Source: Rhodoferax saidenbachensis (GTDB lineage Bacteria; Pseudomonadota; Gammaproteobacteria; Burkholderiales; Burkholderiaceae_C). From it: a DNA stretch of 64,000 nt. The DNA lies in NCBI RefSeq assembly GCF_001955715.1, contig NZ_CP019239.1, positions 3,224,001-3,288,000 of the forward strand. Direction: 5' to 3'. The notes below the pieces were generated by a model that saw only the letters and a program-made list of their open reading frames with translations, searched no databases and was not told where the DNA came from. Shown piece by piece: positions 36,770-45,572 of the stretch; positions within the stretch are counted from its first letter, which is position 1; the number at the start of each line of letters is the position of its first letter. Both the position numbers and the translations under genes were made by a program.

Positions 36770-37708
36770 TTACGCCTTGACGACAGGCTGCCGCGCCCAC
36801 CGCGCAGCCACCCAGCTCCCGGTCTGGTTGATCACCAGGCCCAGCAACACGGCACCGGTGCCAGCCCATTGCAGCGGCAAGGGTACTTCCCCAAAAACTA
36901 CTCCCGCTGCCGCCAGCCCGACCACGGGCACCAAGAGCGAAAACGGTGTCACCCTGCCGGCCGGATGGCGCTGCAGCAAACGCGTCCACATTGTGTAGGC
37001 CAACAACGTGGCCAGCAGAGCCAGATAGAGCACGGACAAGACAGCGCCCACATCCAGGCCCTGCACTTCATGAACAATCTGTGTCCAGCCTTCTGACCAC
37101 AGGGCCAGACCTAAGAAAGGCAGGATGGGGAACACACTGCTCCAGACGATGAAATTGAACGGTTCGTAGGACCCATGGCGGGTGGCAAAACGCACCACCA
37201 CGTTGGATACCGCCCACATGAACGCGGCAGATGCCGTGAGCACAAAACCGATCAAGGTCATTTGGCCCGGCCCTTCACCATGGGCCATGCCAATCATGGC
37301 CAAACCGCCCAGCGCCACCACCAGCCCCAGCCACTGCCAACCGCGGGCGCGTTCACCCAGCAGGGGCGCCGCCAGCAAGAGCGTAAAGAATGCCTGCATC
37401 TGCATCACCACCGAGGCCATGCCGGCCGTCATGCCCAGCTGCAAACCCCAGAACAAGAAGCCAAACTGGCCCAAGCCCTGGGCCAGCCCGTAGCCCGCCA
37501 CATAGCGCCAAGGCAGTGTGGGCATGCGCACAAACAGCAGGAACGGCAAAGAGGCCGCCGCAAAACGCAGCGCGCCCAGCAGCATGGGACTCAGGCCCTT
37601 GAGGCCCACTTTCATGACCACAAAATTCAAACCCCAGATCACCACCACCGCCAACGCGCGCAGCCAATCGCCACGGCTCAAGACCTGGCCTTGTCCCACA
37701 GTGCTCAC
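36770..37708 (-). CDS. EamA/DMT family transporter
   Basis: The 312-residue membrane protein has ten hydrophobic segments arranged as two EamA repeats, with VVVIWGLNFVVMKVGLKGLSPMLLGALRFAAA at the start of the first and ASAAFMWAVSNVVVRFATRHG at the start of the second. Members export amino acids or other small metabolites. It overlaps the upstream SDR gene by four bases, giving a three-gene unit with the bile-acid-symporter-like gene. Confidence 0.9.
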   Translation of the reverse strand: MSTVGQGQVLSRGDWLRALAVVVIWGLNFVVMKVGLKGLSPMLLGALRFAAASLPFLLFVRMPTLPWRYVAGYGLAQGLGQFGFLFWGLQLGMTAGMASVVMQMQAFFTLLLAAPLLGERARGWQWLGLVVALGGLAMIGMAHGEGPGQMTLIGFVLTASAAFMWAVSNVVVRFATRHGSYEPFNFIVWSSVFPILPFLGLALWSEGWTQIVHEVQGLDVGAVLSVLYLALLATLLAYTMWTRLLQRHPAGRVTPFSLLVPVVGLAAAGVVFGEVPLPLQWAGTGAVLLGLVINQTGSWVAARWARQPVVKA

Positions 37709-38715
37709 GCGGTCTCCTTGGTGCGTACCAACGCGCGGCCCTGCGCGGCTCTGGCAGCGACAAAGGCATCAAACGCCTGGCTGCTGGTTTTACCCGGCAC
37801 ATAGCCAAAGTCGGCCTTCAGCGCCGTGTTCAGCAATACCGGGCGGTAACGCAAGAAATCCAGTTGCTCCGGCCCGTAGCGGCTCACACCCAAGGCCTTA
37901 CCCACGGTCAACGCCGCAGTCAGCAACCATGCAGGTAATTGCCGCAAAGGTTTGCCCAGGCGTTGGGCGATCTCATACAGCGGCAGGGCACCGTCACCGG
38001 CCAGGTTGAAACAACCCGCATGGCGCGTACGCAGGGTATGCAGGATGGCACCGGTCACGTCTTCATCCCAGATGAAAACAAAGGGGCTCTCGCTGCCCTT
38101 GATCCCCAGCAGGGCCGGTTTTTCAAACAGCGCCGTGATCTGGTTGTCCACGCGCTCGCCCAAAATGGTGCCTATGCGCAACACGGTCTGTGCCAGTGCC
38201 GGGTGTTTCTGGCGGTACGCCAGCAGCATCTCTTCGACCAGCCGTTTGTGGTCGGAATAGGCAAAGGTGGTGTTGCCCCGCAGCGTATCGGTCTCGCGCA
38301 GCCAGGCCGGGTTGTCAGCGTAGTAGCCATAGGCGGCACCACTGGAGCTCACCACAATCTGCTGCACGCCCTGGGCCACGCAGGCCTCCAGCACGTTGCG
38401 GCTGCCCAGCACGTCGACCGAGTATTCAAATTCGCGGTTCGAGTTTTTGCCGGGTGTCACGATGGACGCCAGGTGCACCACCGTGTCGATAGCATGGGCG
38501 GCCAGCGTCTCACCCAGATGGGGATCGCGCACGTCCTGCACCACGTAAACCACATTGGCCAAGCGCTGCTCCTGCGGCACTTCACGCACATCGGCGGCCA
38601 CAATGGTTTGCACGCCCGGCTCACGCGCCAGCGCGGCCACCAGACCACGGCCCAGAAAACCATCGGCCCCTGTCACAAAAATGCGTTGGGCCGCGCCCGT
38701 AATCGCCACGCTCAT
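37705..38715 (-). CDS. NAD-dependent epimerase/dehydratase family SDR
   Basis: The 336-residue protein is an extended SDR: cofactor motif FVTGADGFLGRGLVAAL (13-29), DVRD, HLASIVTPG, the catalytic Ser and Tyr region VSSSGAAYGYYADNP with YSDHK about 25 residues later. It probably acts on a nucleotide sugar or other NAD-linked hydroxy compound; the substrate is not clear. Starts at 38715 and overlaps both neighbours by four bases, so it is co-translated with a SBF-type transporter and an EamA transporter. Confidence 0.85.
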   Translation of the reverse strand: MSVAITGAAQRIFVTGADGFLGRGLVAALAREPGVQTIVAADVREVPQEQRLANVVYVVQDVRDPHLGETLAAHAIDTVVHLASIVTPGKNSNREFEYSVDVLGSRNVLEACVAQGVQQIVVSSSGAAYGYYADNPAWLRETDTLRGNTTFAYSDHKRLVEEMLLAYRQKHPALAQTVLRIGTILGERVDNQITALFEKPALLGIKGSESPFVFIWDEDVTGAILHTLRTRHAGCFNLAGDGALPLYEIAQRLGKPLRQLPAWLLTAALTVGKALGVSRYGPEQLDFLRYRPVLLNTALKADFGYVPGKTSSQAFDAFVAARAAQGRALVRTKETA

Positions 38716-39626
38716 GCCACTTCTCCCTGTGCCGGAGGGCGCCGGCCCCACCAGCCCGCCAAGGCCATGCCAGCAATGATGTCCCAGAAACCCCAGACAC
38801 CGGCGACCACAGCCATGCCACCCAGGCCATCAAAGAAACTGAAGATCAGCACCAGGCCCAGGCCCGCATTGCGAATGCCCACTTCGATAGACACCGCGCG
38901 GCGGTCATAGTCAGAAAGACGGCAGGCGCGGGCACACAGGTAGCCGGTCAAAAATGCCAGCGCGTCATGCAGTGCTACTGCCAGCAGCACCAGTCCCACA
39001 TAGTCCAGGAAATAGCGCCAGTTGCCTGCCACAGCGCCCAGAATGAAAGCGACCAGGCAGAGGAAGCTCAGAATGCGCGCCGGTTTGCGAATTTTCTCCG
39101 CCAGTTTGGGCAGGCGTTCGGCACAGGCCACTCCCATCACAAACGGCAGTCCGATGATGATGACGATGTGGCCTGCCATCTCGGTCGGGTTCAGTGCAAT
39201 GGTTTTGAACAGCGCCGAAGCGGTGGGATGCATGCCAGCCCAGAACGCGAAGTTCAGGGGCATCAGCACAATGGACAGCGCGTTGGACAGCGCCGTCATG
39301 GACACCGACAGCGCCACATTGCCCTTGGCGCGGTGCGTCAGGATGTTGCTGATATTGCCGGGCGGGCAGCAAGCCACCAGGATCATGCCCAGTGCAATGC
39401 TGGGTGCGGGCTGCAGCAAAAGGGTCAGGCAGTAGGTAACGGCGGGCAGCATGATGAACTGCGCGGCCACCCCGACCCCCATAGCCACTGGCATGCGCAA
39501 CACGCGTTTGAAATCGGCTACCCGTGTGTCCAGCGCAATGCCGAACATCAGGAAGCCCAGCACGGCGTTCAGCACCATCAGCGAGGCAGGATTGAAATGC
39601 AGGCGAACTTCGTCAACAGGCATCAT
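38712..39626 (-). CDS. bile acid:sodium symporter family protein
   Basis: The 304-residue membrane protein shows the BASS/NTCP family pattern of about nine hydrophobic segments, with LVACCPPGNISNILTHRAKGNVALSVSMTALSN as the sodium-site motif and SIEVGIRNAGLGLVLIF in the second half. In bacteria such proteins move organic anions with sodium. I start it at ATG 39626, preceded by GGAA; a TTG at 39641 is possible but weaker. It is the first gene of the three-gene unit. Confidence 0.88.
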   Translation of the reverse strand: MMPVDEVRLHFNPASLMVLNAVLGFLMFGIALDTRVADFKRVLRMPVAMGVGVAAQFIMLPAVTYCLTLLLQPAPSIALGMILVACCPPGNISNILTHRAKGNVALSVSMTALSNALSIVLMPLNFAFWAGMHPTASALFKTIALNPTEMAGHIVIIIGLPFVMGVACAERLPKLAEKIRKPARILSFLCLVAFILGAVAGNWRYFLDYVGLVLLAVALHDALAFLTGYLCARACRLSDYDRRAVSIEVGIRNAGLGLVLIFSFFDGLGGMAVVAGVWGFWDIIAGMALAGWWGRRPPAQGEVA

Positions 39627-39664
39627 GGCTAGGCTTTCCAAGGAGGTAAATCTCTGTTTAAGAA

Positions 39665-39719
39665 CCGTTCATCCTGCGCTTGTCGAAGGGTAAGGCTTCG
39701 ACAAGCGCAGGATGAACGG
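39665..39719. repeat. REP-like long palindrome, second copy
   Basis: CCGTTCATCCTGCGC plus TTGTCGAAGGG pairs perfectly in the outer 15 bases with GCGCAGGATGAACGG. Compared with the copy at 36709, several stem positions differ on both arms and still pair, which points to selection or propagation as a hairpin. It follows the stop of the monooxygenase gene (minus strand) and may terminate it. Confidence 0.8.
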
Positions 39720-39728
39720 CGGTTTTCT

Positions 39729-41066
39729 TCAGACCAAGGCCGCAGCCGCAGCGCGCACCGCTTTGCGGTACGTGTCTTTGTGCACGTAGTAGGCCATACG
39801 TTCGAGCTTCAGGTAGCTGTAGCCGCCCGACAAATCGGGCGTGGGGCCGGCCTTGGTGCGACGCATCGCGTCGGCCTTGGATGAACCACTGGCCTGTGCC
39901 GCAAAGAAGCGTGCCACCAGCTCGGCCTGCTCGTAACGCCCCTGCCAGCCGATGCCGCTGGCCTCGATCATGCCCAACACGGCCAGGTTGTCGAAACGCT
40001 GCGACAGGATGTTCAGGTACAACTGCGGCGCCATGCCCTGCCAGTTGAGCAGCGCCTTGTCGATGAACGGGTAGTGCAGGCGATAGCCGGTGGCGCACAG
40101 CACCAGGTCGTAGTTCTTGGCGGTGCCATCCTTGAAGTGCACGGTCTTGCCGTCGAAGCGCGCAATGTCGGCCTTCACATGGATATCGCCATGCCCCAGG
40201 TGGTGCAGGATCAAGGAGTTCACCACCGGGTGCGACTCGTACATCTTGTAGTCGGGCTTGGGAAATCCAAAACGCACCGGGTCGCCGGTGAACCACTGCA
40301 ACACGGTGCTGTCGACTTTTTGCTTGAGCCAGGCAGGCAGATTGATCTTGCCGCCAACCGTGTCGGCGGGTTTGCCAAACACGTACTTGGGGACGAAGTA
40401 ATAACCGCGGCGCACCGAAATATCCACGCTATCCGCCGCGTGCACCGCGTCCACGGCAATGTCGCAGCCCGAGTTGCCGGCACCCACCACCAGCACGCGT
40501 TTACCGCGGAACTGCTCGGCGCTCTTGTAGGCTGCGGTGTGGAGCAGTTCACCGTCGAAGTGGCCTTCGAACTTCGGCATATTGGGCTCGGACAAGGTGC
40601 CGTTGGCAATCACCACGCCTTTGAACTCAGCGCTATGGGTCTGGCCATCCGCGCTGGTCCATTCCACGCGCCACAGGGGAGACGCGCCCTCGCCCACTGG
40701 CACCGTCTTTTGCACGCGCGCGCCAAAGTGGTAGTGCGCGCGCAGGCCAAAGTGCTCGGCAAAGTCAAAGAAATACTGGCGCATCTCCTTGTGGCTGGGG
40801 TAGTCCGCCACGTCGGCGCGCATGGGGAACTCGGCAAACTCGGTGGTGCTTTTGCTGGAGATCAGGTGGGCCGACTCGTAGACCGTGCTGCGCGGGTTGT
40901 CCACATTCCATAGGCCACCGACATCGGTGTGGGTCTCAAACCCCTGGAACGGGAGCCCCAGCTTTTGCAGGCTGCGCGCAGCGGCCAGGCCGCTGGGGCC
41001 TGCGCCGATCACGGCGATCTGCGTTCGGGTATCGATGGGGGCGCCATTGGAAAGGGGGTCGGTCAT
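39729..41066 (-). CDS. flavin-containing monooxygenase
   Basis: The 445-residue protein has the FMO/Baeyer-Villiger layout: FAD motif GAGPSGLAAARSL (22-34), the FMO-like stretch ETHTDVGGLWN, NADPH motif VVGAGNSGCDIAVDA, and LVLCATGYRLHYPF. It should oxygenate ketones, amines or sulphides using NADPH. ATG 41066 with GGAGACAG upstream is the best start. It is followed by a palindrome and preceded after 33 bases by an SDR gene of the same strand; the pair looks like an alcohol-to-ketone-to-ester route under IclR control. Confidence 0.9.
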   Translation of the reverse strand: MTDPLSNGAPIDTRTQIAVIGAGPSGLAAARSLQKLGLPFQGFETHTDVGGLWNVDNPRSTVYESAHLISSKSTTEFAEFPMRADVADYPSHKEMRQYFFDFAEHFGLRAHYHFGARVQKTVPVGEGASPLWRVEWTSADGQTHSAEFKGVVIANGTLSEPNMPKFEGHFDGELLHTAAYKSAEQFRGKRVLVVGAGNSGCDIAVDAVHAADSVDISVRRGYYFVPKYVFGKPADTVGGKINLPAWLKQKVDSTVLQWFTGDPVRFGFPKPDYKMYESHPVVNSLILHHLGHGDIHVKADIARFDGKTVHFKDGTAKNYDLVLCATGYRLHYPFIDKALLNWQGMAPQLYLNILSQRFDNLAVLGMIEASGIGWQGRYEQAELVARFFAAQASGSSKADAMRRTKAGPTPDLSGGYSYLKLERMAYYVHKDTYRKAVRAAAAALV

Positions 41067-41099
41067 CACTGTCTCCGTTATGTTTATCAATACAAAAAA

Positions 41100-41915
41100 T
41101 CAGACACCCGGGTCGCGCAGTGGCAGGCCCGGAATGGCGGTGGCACCGGCCTCACCGACACGCGGCTTGCGCGGCTGGCCCAGCAAAATGCGATCGTGTA
41201 ATGCGGCAGGCAGGCAGCCCAGCAAACGCGCCAGCCAACCCATACGGCGTGGCAGAACAATGTGTTCGCGCCCACGCGCCACGCCCTGCAACAAAGCAAC
41301 GGCAGCCGCGTCGGGCTCCATCAGGCCCGGCATGACAAAGCGGTTACCCGCGGTCAATGCGGTACGCAGGTAACCAGGACTCACGGTGTGTACCCGCACG
41401 CCACTGCCGCGTAACTCGGCGCGCAGGCTTTCCAGGTAACGCATGAGCCCGCCTTTGCTGGCGCAGTAGGCGCCATTGCCCGGCATGCCCCGCCAACCGG
41501 CCAGGCTGCCCACGCCCACCAGCGCACCCAAGCCCTGCGCCCGCATACCCGCCACAAAAGGCTGGAAGCTGGTCGCCACACCCACAATATTGATCTCCAG
41601 CATGCGGCGCAGCACGGCCAGGTCATCGGCCTGCGCTGTGTCGAAACCACCGGCCACGCCGGCGTTGGCAATCACCAGGTCCGGCATGCCAAAACGCCCC
41701 ACCCAGTCCGCCGCACAGGCCTGCATGGCCGTGGTGTCGGACACATCAGGCGTGTACACGGCGCAGCGGTACGGTGCCAGGGCGGCCAGCTCTTCCAGCA
41801 CGGGGCGCTGCAGCCCCACCAGCGCCACGCAGGCGCCCTGGCCCAACAGCACCCGCACCAACGCCTGGCCAAAACCACCACACGCACCGGTCACCACCAC
41901 GTTTTTGAACTGCAC
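41100..41915 (-). CDS. short-chain dehydrogenase/reductase
   Basis: The 271-residue classical SDR has the cofactor motif VTGACGGFGQALV, NAG at IANAGVAGG, catalytic Ser in VGVGSLAGWRG and the Tyr-x-x-x-Lys in GAYCASKGG, then HTVSPGYLRTA. It starts with GTG at 41915 with GGAG eight bases upstream. It is likely co-transcribed with the flavin monooxygenase and would make the ketone that the monooxygenase uses, or the reverse. Confidence 0.9.
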   Translation of the reverse strand: MQFKNVVVTGACGGFGQALVRVLLGQGACVALVGLQRPVLEELAALAPYRCAVYTPDVSDTTAMQACAADWVGRFGMPDLVIANAGVAGGFDTAQADDLAVLRRMLEINIVGVATSFQPFVAGMRAQGLGALVGVGSLAGWRGMPGNGAYCASKGGLMRYLESLRAELRGSGVRVHTVSPGYLRTALTAGNRFVMPGLMEPDAAAVALLQGVARGREHIVLPRRMGWLARLLGCLPAALHDRILLGQPRKPRVGEAGATAIPGLPLRDPGV

Positions 41916-41965
41916 GCTCTTGTCTCCACTTATTTGTCTGGGAGGATAATCAGGAATCAAATTTA

Positions 41966-41998
41966 TCTCGAAATATTATTTAATTAAGTCTCGAATTA
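41966..41998. promoter_or_regulatory. candidate IclR operator in an A/T-rich divergent promoter
   Basis: TCTCGAAAT (41966-41974) and TCTCGAATT (41989-41997) are direct repeats 23 bases apart, about two helical turns. The second is also inside the dyad TAATT-AAGTCTCG-AATTA (41981-41998). This A/T-rich block is the only such stretch between the SDR and iclR genes and is the natural place for the regulator to bind. Confidence 0.45.
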
Positions 41999-42007
41999 CG
42001 GAACTTT

Positions 42008-42760
42008 ATGGAAAAACAAGCACCCAGCCTGCGTCTTTTAGAACTGCTGGAAATCCTCTGCGCCCAGGGCCAGCCCATGGGCCTGGCGGATGCCGTGCGT
42101 GCCAGCGGCTGGCCCAAGCCCAGTGTGCACCGCATGCTGAGCCAGTTGGAAGCAGGAGGCTTTATCACGCGCGGACTGGGCGGGCGCCTGTATGCGCCCA
42201 CACAGCGGTTGGCACAACTGGCAGAAAACGTGCTGGGCACCGACACCCACCGCGCGGTGCGCCACGCGGTGCTGGGCCAGCTCGTGGCCGAGCTGGGTGA
42301 AAGTGTCAACCTGACGGCCCTCAGTGGTGCAGATGTGATTTATCTGGACCGGGTGGAGTCGGCCTTCCCACTGCGCATGGAACTCAAGCCCGGTACACGT
42401 GTGCCCATCCACTGCTCCGCCAGCGGCAAGCTGTTTCTCGCGCATCTGCCGCCGGCCCGTTGCGCCGCCCTGATCGGTGCACTGCCCCTGGTACGCCATA
42501 CCGCCACCACGCTGACCACACGCGCCGCACTGGAAGACGAGTTGGCACAGATCAAACGCCAGGGCTATGCCGTGGACGCCGAAGAGTTTGTCGACGGACT
42601 GGTCTGCGTGGCCGTGCCGGTGACCTTGCCCGGCAGCCGGGCCGTGCGCTGCGCCGTGGCTCTGCAGGCGCCATCCGTACGCACACCGCTGCAACAGCTT
42701 CTGCTGCAAGTACCCCGCTTGAAAGACGCGGCCGTGGCCTTGGGACGTACCCTGGGCTGA
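42008..42760 (+). CDS. IclR family transcriptional regulator
   Basis: The 250-residue protein has an N-terminal winged helix (SLRLLELLEILCAQGQPMGLADAVRASGWPKPSVHRMLSQLEAGGFI) and the IclR effector domain (LSGADVIYLDRVESAFPLRMELKPGTRVPIHCSASGKLFLAHLP, then QGYAVDAEEFVDGLVCVAVPV). It is divergent from the SDR-monooxygenase pair, which it probably represses or activates in response to their substrate. Confidence 0.92.
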   Translation: MEKQAPSLRLLELLEILCAQGQPMGLADAVRASGWPKPSVHRMLSQLEAGGFITRGLGGRLYAPTQRLAQLAENVLGTDTHRAVRHAVLGQLVAELGESVNLTALSGADVIYLDRVESAFPLRMELKPGTRVPIHCSASGKLFLAHLPPARCAALIGALPLVRHTATTLTTRAALEDELAQIKRQGYAVDAEEFVDGLVCVAVPVTLPGSRAVRCAVALQAPSVRTPLQQLLLQVPRLKDAAVALGRTLG

Positions 42761-42798
42761 ACAGACGACTAGTGCAAACCCTTTGAAAACTGTGAGAA

Positions 42799-42820
42799 GC
42801 GCAATTTGTTTGCGCGTTTG
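42799..42820 (+). terminator. weak hairpin after the iclR gene
   Basis: GCGCAA and TTGCGC pair around a five-base loop and are followed by GTTTG. The T-run is poor, so this is only a possible transcript end. Confidence 0.3.
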
Positions 42821-42885
42821 AATAGCAAGCGCTCTTTCACCTAGGGTTTTGTTGTTAAGCTGCCCCCAAAAATCGTCGTTGAACC

Positions 42886-44502
42886 ATGCGCAGTTTTTCG
42901 CCCCGAAATCTATCGCTTCGGTATGTGTTGCTACTGGCCGTGTTGCTGGGCCTGCTCATTCCGTCGTGGATTGCGTTCGCCTTTGAGAAGGCCGAGGTTC
43001 AGGCGCGCCTGTCCCGGGAACTCACCTCCGACCGTGACCGGTATGCCGACCTGCTAGCCGTGTCTCTGCGCGAACCGCTGTGGCAACTGCCCCCCCTGTT
43101 TGCCGAACCCCTGATCGACAAGATCATGGAAGACCCCAAGGTCACCCGCATCGTGGTCAAACGCATGCCCGAGGGCCAGGTCTTTCTGGAGCGCGGGGCC
43201 ATCAAGCCCACGTCTGTGGAACCCGCGGCGCGCGACATCCAGATGCAGGGCAACACCCTGGGCACGGTGTCGGTACAAGTCAACGAAGACGGCGTGACCG
43301 ACGCCACCGCAGCCGCCCAACAACGCTTCCTGTGGCGCACCGCCTATATTGGTGCGGCGGCCATTGCGCTGATCTTCATCACCCTGCACCTTCGCCTGAC
43401 ACGCCCGGTGGACAAGCTGGTCATGCAATCCGAAGCGCTGGCTGACGGCAGGCTCCATGAAACCATGGAGTGGCATCGCAATGACGAACTGGGTCGCGTG
43501 GGCCATAGTCTGGAAAACACGCGGCGCGCGCTGGCCAAGCTGGTGGGCGAGCTGCAAACCGTCAACGTAGATTTGCGTTCCGAGAACGAACAACGCAAGA
43601 AGGCAGAGACCGAAATCGCGCGCCACGCCGAGGTGCTGGAGTCACGCGTGGCCGAGCGCACCCAGGAGCTGTCGGCGACCAACGCCACCCTCTCCGTCAC
43701 GCTGAGCAATTTGCGCCAGACACAACACGACCTGGTGGAAAGCAAAAAACTGGCCTCGCTCGGCCGCATGGTGGCCGGTGTTGCGCATGAACTCAACACC
43801 CCGATTGGCAACGCCCTCACCATTGGCTCGACCATCGGCGAACGGGTGCGCGAGTTGCAAGCGCAGGCAGATGCCGGACAACTCAAAAAGTCCACCCTTA
43901 CCGACTTTCTGACAAGCACCGTCGAAGCCGGTGTGGTCCTCGAACGTTCACTGGCGCGGGCTGCCGAATTGGTGACGTCCTTCAAACAGGTAGCCGAAAG
44001 CAACAGCAAGGAAGAACTCAGCACCTTCGAACTGGTCCATCTCACGGCCGGCATGGCATCGCGTTTCACCACCACCAGCGAAGACATCGCCATTGATTTT
44101 CAGAACCGCGTGCCCCCCGGCATTTTCATCACTGGCTACCCGGAGCTGCTGCGCCAGGTGCTGGGCCATCTGCTGAACAACACACGGGTGCATGCCTTTG
44201 ACAACCGCACCGAAGGTCAAGTCATCGTGCAGGCCTACATCGCGGGTAATCACGTGGAAATCACCGTGAGCGACAACGGCACCGGCATTGCGGAAGATAT
44301 ACAGAGCCGCATTTTCGACCCCATGTTCACCACCCGCATGGGGCGCGGCGGCGTGGGACTGGGCCTGAGCGTGGTGCACAACATCGTCACACGCAATATG
44401 GGCGGCAAGGTCCATGTGCGCAATGCACGCCCGCGCGGTGCCTGTTTTGTGCTGACCCTGCCCCTGGTTGCGCCACTGATTCCCGCAGACTCGGACAGTT
44501 GA
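42886..44502 (+). CDS. membrane sensor histidine kinase
   Basis: The 538-residue kinase has membrane segments at about 11-33 and 152-168 enclosing a periplasmic sensor region, a HAMP region (LRLTRPVDKLVMQSEALADGRLHE), a long coiled coil (about 215-295), the phospho-acceptor His in MVAGVAHELNTPIGNALTIGS, and a HATPase domain with VSDNGTGIAEDIQSRIFDPMFTTRMGRGGVGLGLSVVHNIV. No response regulator gene is adjacent, so its partner lies elsewhere. The group is close to kinases that couple to diguanylate cyclase or metal/redox responses, but I cannot say which. Confidence 0.9.
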   Translation: MRSFSPRNLSLRYVLLLAVLLGLLIPSWIAFAFEKAEVQARLSRELTSDRDRYADLLAVSLREPLWQLPPLFAEPLIDKIMEDPKVTRIVVKRMPEGQVFLERGAIKPTSVEPAARDIQMQGNTLGTVSVQVNEDGVTDATAAAQQRFLWRTAYIGAAAIALIFITLHLRLTRPVDKLVMQSEALADGRLHETMEWHRNDELGRVGHSLENTRRALAKLVGELQTVNVDLRSENEQRKKAETEIARHAEVLESRVAERTQELSATNATLSVTLSNLRQTQHDLVESKKLASLGRMVAGVAHELNTPIGNALTIGSTIGERVRELQAQADAGQLKKSTLTDFLTSTVEAGVVLERSLARAAELVTSFKQVAESNSKEELSTFELVHLTAGMASRFTTTSEDIAIDFQNRVPPGIFITGYPELLRQVLGHLLNNTRVHAFDNRTEGQVIVQAYIAGNHVEITVSDNGTGIAEDIQSRIFDPMFTTRMGRGGVGLGLSVVHNIVTRNMGGKVHVRNARPRGACFVLTLPLVAPLIPADSDS

Positions 44503-44598
44503 CGCCGTGGCGAATGCACCGGTCTGTGGTTTGGCAGACAGACAAGCTGCGCGGCTCCGTTTAACGTCCGCAAACGAATCGCTTTGAGAAAACCCCCT

Positions 44599-45150
44599 AT
44601 GCACACCAACGCCATGCGCCTTGCCCGCTTTTTTTGCACTTGTATCTTGTTCGGCATGCCCTTGGCATCTGTGGCGCAAGCCCCGGTGCACAGCGTGCCG
44701 TCCGTCGATCTGGCGCGTTACAGCGGCAAGTGGTTTGAGATCGCCAGCTATCCGATGTTCTTTCAGCGCAACTGCATCGCCGACACCACCGCGGAATACA
44801 CCAGCACCTCTGACGGCACGATCCGTGTGGACAACCGGTGCCGCACCGATAGCGGGTTTGACGAGGCCACTGGCACCGCCAGCGTGGTGCCGGGGTTTGG
44901 CAACAGCCGCCTCAAAGTGTGGTTCTTCTGGCCATTCAAGGCGGACTACTGGGTCATCGGCCTCGACCCGGAGTACCGCTGGGCCCTGGTGGGCAACCCG
45001 AACCGCAAATACCTGTGGCTGCTGTCGCGCACACCCCAGTTATCCCCCGAACTGCTGAAAGCGGCCCTTGCGTCGGCCAGCGCACAAGGGTTTGACCTGG
45101 CGCAACTGCGCTATACCGTGCAATCCACGGCAACACCAACCCAACCCTGA
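44599..45150 (+). CDS. lipocalin family protein (Blc-like)
   Basis: The 183-residue protein has an export signal (FFCTCILFGMPLASVAQA) and the bacterial lipocalin motifs SVDLARYSGKWFEIASYPMFFQRNCIADTTAEYT, SRLKVWFFWPFKADYWVIGLDPEYRWALVGNPNRKYLWLLSRTP. E. coli Blc is an outer-membrane lipoprotein that binds lysophospholipids. Here the signal lacks a clear lipobox at the cleavage site, so it is probably soluble in the periplasm. ATG 44599 is taken as the start; ATG 44614 is possible. Confidence 0.9.
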   Translation: MHTNAMRLARFFCTCILFGMPLASVAQAPVHSVPSVDLARYSGKWFEIASYPMFFQRNCIADTTAEYTSTSDGTIRVDNRCRTDSGFDEATGTASVVPGFGNSRLKVWFFWPFKADYWVIGLDPEYRWALVGNPNRKYLWLLSRTPQLSPELLKAALASASAQGFDLAQLRYTVQSTATPTQP

Positions 45151-45283
45151 ACACACGGGGACGGCAAGCACACTTCTGCGCACGCATCGCGGACTATGTT
45201 TGGCAACGAACAGAGGCATGGAGATGTGAGGTTTAGGCTGAGCTTTCCCATTCACGCCATTCCGCACATTAACGAAAGTTCCC

Positions 45284-45514
45284 ATGAAACGCACCTCCCT
45301 TGCCCTGTTTGCCGCGCTCACCCTGGCCGGCCTCGCCGCTTGCGACCGGACGCCCGCCGTTGTCGCGGCACCTGCCAATCCCGTCATCGTGCAAAGCCCT
45401 GTCCCGGGCCCTGCGGGCGCCCAAGGTGAGACCGGAAAAACCGGTGCCACAGGAACCCCCGGCGAAAACGCGGCCGTGATCATCATGGCGCCAGCGTCCG
45501 CACCCGCCAATTGA
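45284..45514 (+). CDS. small lipoprotein with collagen-like repeats
   Basis: The 76-residue protein has a lipoprotein signal peptide ending in the lipobox LAAC (Cys 20), a proline/valine-rich linker, and then seven consecutive Gly-x-y triplets (GPA GAQ GET GKT GAT GTP GEN), followed by a short hydrophobic tail. The signal and codon bias support a real gene although it is short. A lipid-anchored mini-collagen could form a trimeric spike; no relative of known function comes to mind. It lies alone between lipocalin and haemoglobin-related genes. Confidence 0.7.
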   Translation: MKRTSLALFAALTLAGLAACDRTPAVVAAPANPVIVQSPVPGPAGAQGETGKTGATGTPGENAAVIIMAPASAPAN

Positions 45515-45572
45515 TGGCAGGAAGCGTGCACTGACCACACCAGTGCACGGCCCACGCAGGCCGCGCGGTGCC

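Noticed and set aside
44503..44598. Possible small gene or RNA between the histidine kinase and lipocalin genes
   Set aside because: Only 96 bases with no convincing hairpin, start or ribosome site beyond those of the lipocalin gene.
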